Shown in pieces: positions 33,737 through 42,956 of a DNA stretch of 64,000 nt. The stretch spans positions 1 to 64,000 of the forward strand of contig JAHBVH010000031.1 of assembly GCA_019637645.1 (NCBI GenBank), in the 5' to 3' direction. Source of the DNA: Caldilineaceae bacterium. Lineage in GTDB: Bacteria > Chloroflexota > Anaerolineae > Caldilineales > Caldilineaceae. A program made the position numbers and the translations under genes. The notes below the pieces were generated by a model, which was given only the letters and a program-made list of their open reading frames with translations, was not told the origin of the DNA and did not search any database. Every line of letters begins with the position of its first letter. Position 1 is the first letter of the stretch.

Positions 33737-36690
33737 CTAGCACTCGCTATAGCCACAGACGTGGCACTTGCGGCAGCCTTCGACATTGAGAAAGCTCGCT
33801 TCGCCACATTCGGGGCAGATGTCCCCAATGGGGCGTTGGGCAATGGGCAAGGCGAGCTGCTCGGCCTGTAGCTCCGGTGGCGACGGTGGCAATTCACTCA
33901 AGTGCTCGGCCAAGACTTGGGCCACACCGTCGGGCAAGCTCCGCACTCGGTTCGCACCAAAGCCGAGCGGTCGTCCACCCCCAATGCCCGCCATCTCATC
34001 CATGACCCAGCGCAAGCGTTCGCTGGGTGGGAGGCTGGCAGGCATGCGCAGCACCAAGCTGATCAGCCGCCCCATGGCCTCGCTCACCGCCGAAACTTCG
34101 CTGCCAGCCTTGCCGACATTCAGGAAGACTTCAAAGGGCTCATTGCGCTCATCACTGTTGACAGTGATATAGGCGCTGCCCAGCGGTGTCTCCTTGCGGT
34201 AGGTGCTGCCTTGGAGCCGCTTGGGGCGTGGTCGCTTCAACATGATTGGCTTCACATCGGCAGCCTGACGGTCGCTCTTGCCATTGGTTGTCCCATGACC
34301 ATGGCTGGTGCCATTGATTGAGCCATTGACTGCGCCATTCGTATACTCTTGGACTGAGGCATGACCCGACCCGTTGACATAACCATTGGCCGCACTATCA
34401 TGGGTGCCATTGGTGGCCGCGGGTTTGTCGCCTTCGCTCTTCTTCTGTTGGGTGGCTTTGGTCTCCAACACCACCACATCGCGGCTGCCCGTGACGTAAA
34501 CGGTCAAGCCTTTGCAGCCCAGTTCCCAGGCCAATTGGTAGGCTTGGGCGACATCGGCTTCGGTCGCGCCTTCGGGGAAGTTAATGGTTTTGGAAATACT
34601 GTTATCTACGAACGCCTGAATTGCCGCCTGCATCCGCACATGTTCTTCCGCCGTAATATCGCTACTCACTACAAAGGCGTGGCGGAGATGGTCGGGCAAC
34701 CCTTCCAGCGTCTGGCAACTGCCATAGGTCGCGACATGGTGCTTGATGGCAGTTTTGCGCGCCTCACTGAGATCGGTCGCGGCCAACGCTTGTTCAAAGA
34801 GCGGGCTTGTGTAGGCGAGCTCGACATCCTTGTCGCCATCTTTGAAGTGACGAATGTAGCCAAGGGCAAAGACCGGCTCACAGCCATAGCCTTCGCAGCC
34901 ACAGACGGTGGCAATGGTGCCCGTGGGCGCGACGGTGGTCTGCGCCGCATTCCGAATCCCGTATTGGCGAATGTCGGCGGTGATGGCGTTCCAGTCTAGC
35001 CGAGGGCGATCCCAATCGCGGGTAAAGGGGGTAACCGGCTGGGGTGCTTGCCACTGCATGCCGCCTGCTTGTTTGTCATCATAGATGCTGCCGGCAAAGG
35101 CGCGGAAGGCTCCTCGTTGTTCGGCCAAGGCAATGCTCTTGTGCATGGTATAGTAGCGCACAAATTCCATCACCTGCGCGGCAAACTCTTGGCCTTCTTC
35201 GCTGCCATAGCGAATGCCCATCTTGTACATCATATCGCCGAGACCCATAATGCCCAGACCAATGCGGCGCGCCCGATAAGCGGCTTCCGCGACCTGTGGC
35301 ACCGAAGGCACATAGGCATTGGCCGAGACCACATTATCGAGGAAGTGGGTGCTCTCCTCGACGGTGCGGCGTAGCAACGCCCAATCTACCACCGGATCGC
35401 CATCCGGATCTAGCATCACATGCTCTGCCAGATTGACTGAGCCAAGACAGCAATTTTCATAAGGCCCAAGCCATTGTTCACCACCCTGATGTTGGCTTCA
35501 GCTTCGCTGCTGAAGTTACAACTCCGCTTTCGCGGAGGTTCGGACTGTCGCACTACCCGCTTCTCAAGCGACGATTGAAAAGTGGGTATCCTTTCACTCA
35601 GTCTCTCACCGTACGCAGAATGGTTCTTGCGTTTCGGCCCTGTGGCCCTTCGCCCTGGCTGGGGGCGAGGCGGGTTCCAAGTCAATCAGAAAGGATTTTC
35701 CAACCGGGATTGCGCCCGGTGGCCGCATGGACTTTACGGATTGGTGGCCTCTAGTTCATAGAGGTGGGGGACGGGATTGCTGCGGTTGGCCGCGTCAATA
35801 AAGAGCGCACCCGGTTCGCCATTGTGATGGGCATACTGGATGATCTTTTCAAACAGCGCCCTGGCCGGCACGCTCTTCCAGACTTTGCCGTCGCGCGGAT
35901 TGCGTAGGTGGAAATCGGTATCGTCTTTAACGGCTTGCATGAACTCATCGGTAATGGCTACCGAAATGTTGAAATTGGCGACCTTGCCTTCTTCGGCCTT
36001 GCAGCTGATAAACTCCTCAATATCGGGGTGATCGACCCGCAGCACGCCCATATTGGCACCCCGTCGGCTTCCCCCCTGGGCGATCTCGCCAAAGGCTTGA
36101 TCATAGACGCGCAAGAAGCCAACCGGGCCAGTGGCGCGGCCCGAGGAGGTGTGAACGACATCGTTCTTGGGCCGCAAGCGGCTAAAGGAAAAGCCATTGC
36201 CGCCACCGGTCTGTTGGATCAGCGCGGCGACGCGTAGGGTGCTGAAAATCCCATCGCTCTCCTTGCCCATGTCATCCGTGATCGGGAGCACAAAACAGGC
36301 CGCCAACTGACCCAGTGGCGTACCCGCACCGGTAAAGGTGGGGCTATTGGGATAGAAACGCTTTTCGGTTAATAAGTCATAGAAAGTGCGGGTGGCGGCT
36401 TCCACATCGCTGCCATGTTCCTTTTCGGGTTGCGCCACATGGTAGGCCAGCCGATAGAACATCCCCGCGGGGCTTTCCAACAGATCCCCATGAATGTCGC
36501 GGCGAAGGTAACGCTTTTCGAGGACTTTGATGCTGTTTTTGCTGAGCGCGATGGCTTGATCGTCCACATAAGTGGGTGGCGTAAGAGGAACTCGCTGTCC
36601 TTTGACATTTTCAATAACGGTAAAAGGCCGTGTGGTCGCTGTGGGTGCAACAGGGTCAACAACGGCAGACGGGAAGGGAGGTTGGGTCAT
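33737..36690 (-). CDS. nrdJ: Adenosylcobalamin-dependent ribonucleotide reductase NrdJ, split by a group I intron
   Basis: Class II reductase that makes deoxynucleotides using B12. Exons are 36690-35736 and 35484-33737 (minus strand); joining them gives 900 residues with no frame break. The start is ATG 36690 behind GAGGAG. Exon 1 carries the first redox Cys (LAACFVLP). The join restores ATNPCGEQWLG, the catalytic thiyl Cys (residue 319) with its Asn and Glu, then [11 protein letters not shown] linker of about 80 residues rich in Asn, Gly, Thr and His separates the barrel from a conserved domain. The C-terminus has the [18 protein letters not shown] cysteines used for re-reduction. It lies downstream of its repressor gene nrdR. 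Confidence 0.95.
35485..35735 (-). ncRNA. Group I intron (251 nt) in nrdJ
   Basis: Exon 1 ends in U and the intron ends in G, as group I introns require. Numbering from 35735 as base 1: P1 pairs exon CCGU (+A1) with UGCGG (9-13), with a U-G pair at the splice site. P10 pairs exon 2 GUGG with CCAU (6-9). P2 is 14-21/28-36, P3 ATCCTTTC (40-47) with GAAAGGAT (141-148), a P5-like stem TCGCCC/GGGCGA (68-73/81-86), P7 GACTG (133-137) with CAGTC (189-193) beside a bulged A, and P8 ACCC-CTTTTCAA/TTGAGAAG-GGGT (149-181). P9 CTCCGC-GAAA-GCGGAG (199-214) and a further hairpin (221-240) follow. There is no endonuclease ORF. Size and shape recall the small tRNA introns of cyanobacteria (IC3-like). Confidence 0.92.
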
Positions 36691-36874
36691 GATGCGTCTC
36701 CTCAATGGAATTATCCTGATCAGAAAGCATGGACTGGCGATCAAATAGGGTGGCCAGTTGTTGGCTCTCTGCGGTCACAAAGAAACAATAATATAAATAG
36801 ATGGGGTAGAGTAAGAGGCCCCACAGGTAAAAGGCAATAAAAAGCAGGCAGGCATGGCGAGGCCATGTCCGCAT
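36656..36874 (-). CDS. Possible small membrane protein between nrdR and nrdJ
   Basis: A 72-residue open frame with one strong hydrophobic stretch ([20 protein letters not shown]) and a polar tail. It overlaps the nrdJ start by 35 bases and would be cotranscribed with nrdR and nrdJ. No ribosome site is apparent before its ATG and nothing is recognised, so it may be chance coding in the intergenic space. Confidence 0.3.
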   Translation of the reverse strand: MRTWPRHACLLFIAFYLWGLLLYPIYLYYCFFVTAESQQLATLFDRQSMLSDQDNSIEETHHDPTSLPVCRC

Positions 36875-36930
36875 GGTGTAGGATTTTTATTTACGTAGAC
36901 GGCTAATCAGGGAAAAAGGCGCGGCGCTGA

Positions 36931-37380
36931 CTATGTGTTGCGGCCCATCAACCGGTCGATTTCCGAACGTACTTCATTGAGATCGTTCATGTCCAAGTAG
37001 ACACTGGCAAAGCGTATATAGGCCACTTGATCGAGGTGAGCCAGGTGGTCGAGTACCATGTTTCCGATAACGCTGCTGTGTACTTCGCTTTTCCCGATAG
37101 CTTGTAGCGATTCAACAATTTGGTCAACGACTGTCTCAATGGTATCACTACTGATCGGACGTTTGGTGGCAGCGGTTTGAATCCCCGATTGCAGCTTTTG
37201 TCGATCAAACGGTTCACGCCGATCATCGCTTTTGATGACCAATAAATTGGCCGCGACATGTTCGTAGGTCGTAAAACGCTGATTGCACTGTTCACAGTGA
37301 CGACGACGACGAATCGCATCGCCCGTATCGCGTGTGTCGATCACTTTGTGTTGGGCATAGCCACAATGTGGGCATTTCAT
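36931..37380 (-). CDS. nrdR: Transcriptional repressor NrdR
   Basis: Zinc-finger/ATP-cone repressor of ribonucleotide reductase genes. I start at MKCPHCG (ATG 37380); the frame is open further upstream but the extra 44 residues do not fit the family. The protein has 149 residues. The zinc ribbon uses CPHC (residues 3-6) and CEQC, with [18 protein letters not shown] typical. The ATP-cone spans about 49-139 ([20 protein letters not shown]). It senses ATP/dATP and presumably represses its own operon, which continues into nrdJ. Confidence 0.95.
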   Translation of the reverse strand: MKCPHCGYAQHKVIDTRDTGDAIRRRRHCEQCNQRFTTYEHVAANLLVIKSDDRREPFDRQKLQSGIQTAATKRPISSDTIETVVDQIVESLQAIGKSEVHSSVIGNMVLDHLAHLDQVAYIRFASVYLDMNDLNEVRSEIDRLMGRNT

Positions 37381-37436
37381 GCTAGCAAAACAACCTGTGT
37401 GAGAATGTATGAAAGTATACAGAAAGTATCTACATC

Positions 37437-37463
37437 TAGTATGCCTTTTTATTTCGCATACTA
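37437..37463. promoter_or_regulatory. Candidate operator in the nrdR leader
   Basis: A perfect 8-bp inverted repeat TAGTATGC/GCATACTA with an 11-base centre starts about 13 bases after the predicted transcription start. Its position suits autoregulation by NrdR, although it is not a clear match to the usual NrdR box. Confidence 0.45.
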
Positions 37464-37483
37464 CATATTGATTTGTGGAGTGA

Positions 37484-37512
37484 AGTATAGCACACTTCTT
37501 GGTTGGCCGCAA
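37484..37512 (-). promoter_or_regulatory. Promoter of nrdR-nrdJ
   Basis: On the minus strand, TTGCGG (37512-37507), a 17-bp spacer and TATACT (37489-37484). The leader to the nrdR start is about 95 bases. The 467-bp gap 37381-37847 holds this promoter, the operator candidate and the ftsZ terminator; no gene is seen. Confidence 0.6.
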
Positions 37513-37740
37513 ATGGGAAACGTGTGTTCTACCAGTGGAATTTATCTCGGATCGTCCGAAAATGCGGGAAAGCTCAAAATTTTAAGTCGATTTTCTTGTA
37601 TTTATAAGCAATTTTACTTACCAAAACGCAACTTTTGTCTAATGATCTGTGGATGAAAACCTTAAGTAATTGGGGGTCTCTTCCGACAATCGCGCTGGCC
37701 TATCCCATATATATCTTTGCTCACCCCACCGCTTTTCCAT

Positions 37741-37790
37741 GAAAAAGAGAGGGGTAAGCAGAGATGCAAAGCACCCTTACTTACCCCTGG
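37741..37790 (-). terminator. Terminator of the dcw cluster after ftsZ
   Basis: GGGGTAAG (37751-37758) pairs with CTTACCCC (37780-37787). On the minus strand the stem is followed by TCTCTTTTTC. It lies about 60 bases beyond the ftsZ stop codon. Confidence 0.8.
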
Positions 37791-37847
37791 ACTTAGGCCG
37801 GATCAAAGCTGACCCGTTCATCGGCAAGACGCTTTAGGAACGCTGAC

Positions 37848-38984
37848 TTAGCGTCCGTTGTTGCGCGCCCGGCGTAGGAACGCGGGAATATCGAGATCAT
37901 CCCGCTCAAAGGTGCGGACCGTGTAGTCCGGGTTGGCACGGGGCACCTCGCTACGCGGCGGGGTGGGGCGATCTTGATTGCGCGGTTCGTGGCTGCGCTG
38001 ATTGTAGGTGGGCTTCTCTTCGTGTGGTTTGTCAAAACCCGTGGCAATGACGGTCAACTGCACCTCTTCCTTCATGGAAGGGTCGATGACGGCACCAAAG
38101 ATGATATTGGCCTCGGGGTGGGCGTTACCGCGGACAATTTCGGCGGCTTCGTTCACCTCGTAGAGGCTGAGATCTTCACCACCCTTAATGTTAAAGAGAA
38201 TGGCGCGCGCGCCATCAATCGAAACATCCAAGAGCGCGCTGTGAATCGCCTGATTGGAGGCATCCTTGGCGCGGTTCTCGCCGGTGCCGCGGCCTACCGA
38301 CATAAGCGCGGCCCCCCCATCGAGCATCACCGAACGGACATCGGCAAAGTCGAGATTGATCAAGCCCGGAATGGTGATCAACTCGGAAATGCCCTGAATA
38401 CCTTGGCGGAGGACATCATCGGCGGCGCGGAACGCTTGGTTGATGCCAATCTTCTTATCGACAACCTGCAAGAGGCGGTCGTTGGGAATGACGATCAAGG
38501 TATCGACACTCTGACCAAACTCTTTCAGCGCGCCTTCCGCGGTGCGACGACGGTGACTGCCTTCAAAGGAGAAGGGGCGGGTGACGACACCGATGGTCAA
38601 GGCCCCTTGATCGCGTGCCACACGCGCGATCACCGGCGCAGCCCCAGAGCCGGTGCCGCCCCCCATGCCCGCGGTGACAAAGACCATGTCTGCCCCTTTG
38701 ACAATCTCGGCAATCTCCTCACGGCTCTCTTCTGCCGCACGTTGACCAATTTCGGGGTTGCCACCAGAGCCCAAGCCCTTGGTCAATTTATCGCCAACGC
38801 GCAAACGGACGGGTGCAGCCGAGAGCATCAGGGCTTGTGAATCGGTGTTGACCGAGATAAATTCAACCCCTTGAATGCCTTCATCGATCATTCGATTGAC
38901 GGCATTCTGGCCACCACCACCAACGCCGATTACTTTGATGCTGGCAAAGTTTTCCACAAATTGCGGGTTATTTTTATCTGCCAT
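37848..38984 (-). CDS. ftsZ: Cell division GTPase FtsZ
   Basis: Tubulin homologue that forms the division ring at the inner membrane. It has 378 residues. [16 protein letters not shown] starts the GTP-binding domain and the signature [13 protein letters not shown] is near residue 106; the T7 loop NLDFADV completes the active site of the filament interface. A variable linker rich in Pro, Arg and Asn leads to the C-terminal peptide [16 protein letters not shown] that binds FtsA. ATG behind AAGGAGACAAGAGT. Last gene of the dcw cluster. Confidence 0.97.
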   Translation of the reverse strand: MADKNNPQFVENFASIKVIGVGGGGQNAVNRMIDEGIQGVEFISVNTDSQALMLSAAPVRLRVGDKLTKGLGSGGNPEIGQRAAEESREEIAEIVKGADMVFVTAGMGGGTGSGAAPVIARVARDQGALTIGVVTRPFSFEGSHRRRTAEGALKEFGQSVDTLIVIPNDRLLQVVDKKIGINQAFRAADDVLRQGIQGISELITIPGLINLDFADVRSVMLDGGAALMSVGRGTGENRAKDASNQAIHSALLDVSIDGARAILFNIKGGEDLSLYEVNEAAEIVRGNAHPEANIIFGAVIDPSMKEEVQLTVIATGFDKPHEEKPTYNQRSHEPRNQDRPTPPRSEVPRANPDYTVRTFERDDLDIPAFLRRARNNGR

Positions 38985-39085
38985 ACTCTTGTCTCCTTGG
39001 CATACTACGAATAAGTACGAAAAATCTCAGATTTCACAATGGGCGCTTAACGGATGGGCGCTACACAATGGGCCGGGACAACCAG

Positions 39086-39118
39086 CGATCGGTCGGGTTT
39101 TCAAAACCTGGCCGATCG
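39086..39118. repeat. Dispersed palindrome, copy f
   Basis: CGATCGGTCGGGTTTT-CA-AAACCTGGCCGATCG in the 155-bp ftsA-ftsZ gap. Related in its GGTTTTCAAAACC core to the copies at 5793 and later. It could lower read-through or stabilise the separate ftsZ transcript. Confidence 0.7.
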
Positions 39119-39139
39119 TACAAGCTTGTAACACCTTGC

Positions 39140-40399
39140 TTAATCAGGCAATAGATTGCGTAGCCATTGCATCGTATTGCTGATCCACACGGGTTTACCA
39201 TTCGCATATTCAACGTCATAACGGCGACGCCACAAGCGGTTTTCTCCCTCTAACCCCCATAGCAACAAGCCAATACTAGTGGCGTAAGCGGGCGTCAATA
39301 ACTTACGGCTCAACCCAGTAATTGGCAGATGCGCAGCCGGTGCACCGATGCGCACGGGCATTTGCAAGACTTCACGGCCAAGCTCGCTAAGGCCAGTCAA
39401 TTGACTAGCCCCGCCGGTGAGAACAAGCCCCGCCGGCAATTTGTTGGCATAGCCGCTGGTTTCTAATTTGTCCCGAATAATTTCAAACATTTCAATGGCA
39501 CGGGCTTCTAGCACTTCGCAGATAAAGCGGCGGCTGAAACTCCGTTCGCCTTTTTCGCCGAAGACCGCCGCCCATACTTTCTCATCGTCGGCGACGCGCT
39601 CGGGCAGCACGTTGCCATACCGCACCTTCAACTCTTCGGCGGTTTCATAGGGCGCATGGAGGCCAACGGCCAGATCATTGGTGAGATGATTCCCGCCCAA
39701 GTCGAGAATTTGGGTATGACAAAGCCCTTCCTCGATAAAAACGGCGACATCAGTCGTGCCACCCCCAATGTCAACCACCGCAACCCCCATACGCCGTTCT
39801 TCGGGGCGCAGCACCGTGCGGTTGCTGGCCAGGGGCTCTAGAACCAATTCATCTATATCGATCCCATGTGCCATGACACATTGCACCAGATTATTGACCG
39901 CGGTGCTGCTGCCCGTGACAATGTGGGCATCGACCTCCAGGCGATAGGCCGCCATGCCAAGCGGTTGGTGGACATTTCCCTGTCCATCAACGGTCCACTG
40001 GCGGGCAATTGCATGGATCACTTCCTGGTTTTGGGGTAGGGCAACCGCCCGCGCCCCTTCGAGGGCACGCTGCATGTCGCTGCTCGTAACGCCTTGGCGG
40101 CGATCGATCGGCGAAACCCCTTTACTGTTTAGTGTGCCAATATGGCTTCCGGCAATGCCAACATAGGCACTGACGACCCGTTGGCCCATATCCGCTTCAC
40201 AGCGTTCCACGGCTTCTGCAATCGCGGCCGTGGCCTCTGGGACGTTGACCACAACCCCGCGGCGAATACCACGGCTGGGCGCTTGTCCCTCGCCAAGGAT
40301 GCGCAAGGCCAGATTGCCCAGGCTATCGTGCGTGACGCCCGCGGTCAACGTACAGATTTTGGTTGTGCCGATATCAATAGCAGAAATAATTTCTTGCAC
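39140..40399 (-). CDS. ftsA: Cell division protein FtsA
   Basis: Actin-like protein that anchors FtsZ filaments to the membrane. It has 419 residues. [13 protein letters not shown] is the phosphate-1 loop; the 1C domain follows ([12 protein letters not shown]). [16 protein letters not shown] is phosphate-2 and LTGGASQL the adenosine motif. The C-terminus ends in [15 protein letters not shown], an amphipathic membrane helix as expected. The start is a GTG behind AAAGAGGA. It stands between ftsQ and ftsZ. Confidence 0.96.
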   Translation of the reverse strand: MQEIISAIDIGTTKICTLTAGVTHDSLGNLALRILGEGQAPSRGIRRGVVVNVPEATAAIAEAVERCEADMGQRVVSAYVGIAGSHIGTLNSKGVSPIDRRQGVTSSDMQRALEGARAVALPQNQEVIHAIARQWTVDGQGNVHQPLGMAAYRLEVDAHIVTGSSTAVNNLVQCVMAHGIDIDELVLEPLASNRTVLRPEERRMGVAVVDIGGGTTDVAVFIEEGLCHTQILDLGGNHLTNDLAVGLHAPYETAEELKVRYGNVLPERVADDEKVWAAVFGEKGERSFSRRFICEVLEARAIEMFEIIRDKLETSGYANKLPAGLVLTGGASQLTGLSELGREVLQMPVRIGAPAAHLPITGLSRKLLTPAYATSIGLLLWGLEGENRLWRRRYDVEYANGKPVWISNTMQWLRNLLPD

Positions 40400-40504
40400 A
40401 ATCGATCCTCTTTAGCAAATAATCAACCGAAAAATGCCACATCGCTGCCAATGGCATGGCGAGGGGCAAGCATGTGTGCTCAAACGCACACATTTTCAAA
40501 GTGC

Positions 40505-41578
40505 CTATTTGAGCACCGGTTTGTCGAAGCGTACATCAATGATATTGGACTTATTGTCGGTCGTGCGCAGATGGCGCTCAACGGCTACCATGTTATTATA
40601 TTTTTTCGTCATATTGAGCCCATCGCCCCAGTAGACCCACAGATTGCTGTCGGGCATATGAAAATTGAGCCCATACCCTTGATTAAAGTAAATTTGATTG
40701 ACCGTTGGTAGATAATTCGTCAGGGCCTGGGCACTTTTCAAGATATTGACATCCATGTTGCCGCTATCCGGCGTCGCCCATGACCGGGCATCACGCGTTG
40801 GGTCGATAATTTGGAGCAGCGTGGTTGGGCTATTTTCTGGCTCGGGCAGGGCCGTGCCATCCGGGAGCAGCCAGAAGTTGCCAGCTTGGGTAACCCACAT
40901 CGCCACCGGCTGTTCCTCTTGAACTTGAATGATCACCTGGTTGGGCAATTGCAACGTCACTTGGGCATCGGCAACTGTTGGTAGCGCGATCATCCGGGCC
41001 CGGATCGCGCGCGGGGAAAGCCAGAAGATATTCCAGCTATCAATGCCGCTCTGTTCGTATAGTTCATCGGCGTTCAGATGGGTTAGCCCCTGAATGAGGG
41101 TCGCGTCGCGATAGACAAACCACTGCTCATCGACATGCACCCAACTAATCAGCGCGATCATGGCTACGCAGAGGAGCGCACTAATCGCTTTGCTGGCTCG
41201 CCACTCGCTCATTTGCCAACGAACCGGCCAACGCCAGTGCCACTGATCGAATTTCGGCAGGCTGATCCGCTGCACCAGTGCTTCTACTTGACGGTATTGG
41301 CGGGCAACCTGCCGCCGTCGCCGGGCACGGCGTTGCGCGTCTTGTTGGATGGCGCGTTCCCCACTGCGTAACTGGGCAGTGGAGGACAAGAGCAGCGATG
41401 CTTGGCCACTAGGTTGGCTAGTGGGCCGCTTACTGGTGGCGCGGGGGGTGCTTGTGCGCTGCTCTTTGCTCGCACGCGGTTTGGTCGTTCGTTCTTTATT
41501 GGTCTGTGCTTTGCTCGTCCGCACACCGGTAGAGCGTAGTGCCAGGGTTTGTGGAAAGGTTATCCGTGCCATGCCCAT
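40505..41578 (-). CDS. ftsQ: Cell division protein FtsQ with long basic N-terminus
   Basis: Bitopic divisome protein, 357 residues (ATG 41578 or 41572). The first 130 residues form an unusually long cytoplasmic region rich in Lys, Arg, Thr and Ser, with the run QRRARRRRQVARQYRQ. One transmembrane helix follows (AISALLCVAMIALISWV), then the POTRA domain (LTHLNADELYEQSGI, VADAQVTLQLPNQVIIQVQE) and the FtsQ/DivIB beta domain. It links the ring to septal synthesis with FtsL. Position between ddl and ftsA is standard. Confidence 0.9.
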   Translation of the reverse strand: MGMARITFPQTLALRSTGVRTSKAQTNKERTTKPRASKEQRTSTPRATSKRPTSQPSGQASLLLSSTAQLRSGERAIQQDAQRRARRRRQVARQYRQVEALVQRISLPKFDQWHWRWPVRWQMSEWRASKAISALLCVAMIALISWVHVDEQWFVYRDATLIQGLTHLNADELYEQSGIDSWNIFWLSPRAIRARMIALPTVADAQVTLQLPNQVIIQVQEEQPVAMWVTQAGNFWLLPDGTALPEPENSPTTLLQIIDPTRDARSWATPDSGNMDVNILKSAQALTNYLPTVNQIYFNQGYGLNFHMPDSNLWVYWGDGLNMTKKYNNMVAVERHLRTTDNKSNIIDVRFDKPVLK

Positions 41579-41612
41579 TCCTTTTGTAGACGGTTCGGAT
41601 TTGGTCGCCCAT

Positions 41613-42740
41613 CTACGTACGGGTTGTACTGTTTTGTAAGCGGTCGTTGTACTGGTCGAGCGCTAGTTGTAGGAGGCGATCCACGAGTTCAGGATAAGCG
41701 ATGCCGGCTGCTTCCCAAAGCTTGGGGTACATGCTATGACGTGTGAAGCCGGGCATGGTGTTGATCTCATTTAAGTACAATGTTTGGCTCATGTCATCCA
41801 GCAAAAAGTCGACCCGCGCCAAGCCAGCACAATCGGCGGCGCGGAAGGCAACCCGTGCCATCTCCTCCACTTGGCGGATAATCGTTGGGCTAACCGGGGC
41901 TGGAATGCGTAATTCGCTGGCATCGGTTAGATATTTGGCTGCGTAGTCATAAAATTCGTTGGCGGGGACAACCTCGCCGACAACGCTGACTTGCGGCTCG
42001 TCATTGCCTAGTACGCTCACCTCAATTTCACGCGCGTTGGGAATGCCCTGTTCTACCACCAATTTGCGATCATAACGACTCGCAAGGTCAAGCGCAGGCC
42101 CTAATGCATCGCGGTCATGCGCCTTACTAATGCCAACACTGCTGCCCAAATTGGCGGGCTTCACAAACAGGGGATAGGTGAGGGTCGCTTCCAGGTTGGC
42201 GATGACGGCGGCCGGATTGGTTTGCCATTGGCGTCGGAGCACAACTTGATAGGGCGCTTGGCGCAGGCCAGCTTGGGCAAACAGCTGTTTCGCGATGGCT
42301 TTGTCCATGGCCACGGCACTGGCTAATACGCCACAGCCCACATAGGGTAGATTCGCCATTTCTAGCAAGCCCTGAACGGTCCCATCTTCGCCATAGGTGC
42401 CATGCAGCACCGGAAAGATAATATCAATAGTGGGTAAAGGTGTATCTGCTTGGGCATGGGGTAGAAGCGCCCAGGCATCTTGATCGCCCTCTGTTCCGTT
42501 GCGCGTTCCATTGAGTGTCAGTGCTTCTTGGGCAGGGGGCGTAGGCGCGCCGGTTAGTTGGGCCAACGGATTGTCGCTGGTTAACCAGTGACCTTGGGGG
42601 GTAATCCCAATCGGCACTACGATGTGACCCGCTTTGGCGAGTGCTTCCATCACATTGCGCGCACTATTCAAGGAGACTTCGTGTTCACCACTACGTCCAC
42701 CAAAAAGCACCCCCACACGGAGGGAACGTTGATTCTGCAT
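41613..42740 (-). CDS. ddl: D-alanine--D-alanine ligase
   Basis: ATP-grasp enzyme that makes the D-Ala-D-Ala dipeptide used by MurF. It has 375 residues, at the long end of the family because of an insert near residues 60-95. GVLFGGRSGEHEVSL is the N-terminal signature, with HGTYGEDGTVQGLLE, the ATP-grasp loop KPANLGSSVGISKA and the metal-binding LNEINTMPGFT at the end. EVSLNSA gives the catalytic Glu/Ser. The Tyr of EFYDYAAKY supports D-Ala-D-Ala rather than D-Ala-D-Lac specificity. Confidence 0.96.
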   Translation of the reverse strand: MQNQRSLRVGVLFGGRSGEHEVSLNSARNVMEALAKAGHIVVPIGITPQGHWLTSDNPLAQLTGAPTPPAQEALTLNGTRNGTEGDQDAWALLPHAQADTPLPTIDIIFPVLHGTYGEDGTVQGLLEMANLPYVGCGVLASAVAMDKAIAKQLFAQAGLRQAPYQVVLRRQWQTNPAAVIANLEATLTYPLFVKPANLGSSVGISKAHDRDALGPALDLASRYDRKLVVEQGIPNAREIEVSVLGNDEPQVSVVGEVVPANEFYDYAAKYLTDASELRIPAPVSPTIIRQVEEMARVAFRAADCAGLARVDFLLDDMSQTLYLNEINTMPGFTRHSMYPKLWEAAGIAYPELVDRLLQLALDQYNDRLQNSTTRT

Positions 42741-42820
42741 TGCTAACTCCCAGTGCTCTTGTAAAAGGGTAGATGTGGGTAGGGGTTGCGGTTGCGCCGT
42801 CTCTTAGTAGTAGAAGTTAC

Positions 42821-42867
42821 GCACTTGGACAGGTGGTTCTGACGACCCGACCTGTTTAGATAAGTGC
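42821..42867. repeat. Nested inverted repeat between murB and ddl
   Basis: GCACTT (42821-42826) pairs with AAGTGC (42862-42867) and, inside it, ACAGGT (42829-42834) with ACCTGT (42850-42855). It lies in the 216-bp gap downstream of murB; possible terminator or repeat. Nothing else is seen in the gap. Confidence 0.5.
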
Positions 42868-42956
42868 TGTAGTATTTACTAGAAAATATGACGTTTTTCT
42901 ACCCCAATAGTAACGGCTACTTTTGCCGCTCTATCGACCCTGCTCCATCGCCCAAG

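Noticed and set aside
34361..34999. 212-codon frame antisense to the nrdJ linker and C-terminal domain
   Set aside because: Hydrophobic/Gly-rich reading is the reverse of the Asn/Gly repeat coding and has no start context.
33737..36690. nrdJ read as two genes, a frameshifted pseudogene, or an intein
   Set aside because: The interrupting segment is not translatable through (stop at once, no splicing-domain motifs) and folds as a full group I intron. Removing it restores the frame and the NPCGE motif exactly.
37974..38840. 288-codon open frame antisense to ftsZ
   Set aside because: Lies wholly within ftsZ on the other strand; a shadow of GC-rich codon usage.
5793..39118. Treating all palindromic repeats as plain terminators
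   Set aside because: Several lie inside operons and most lack a T-tract; their shared core points to a repeat family.
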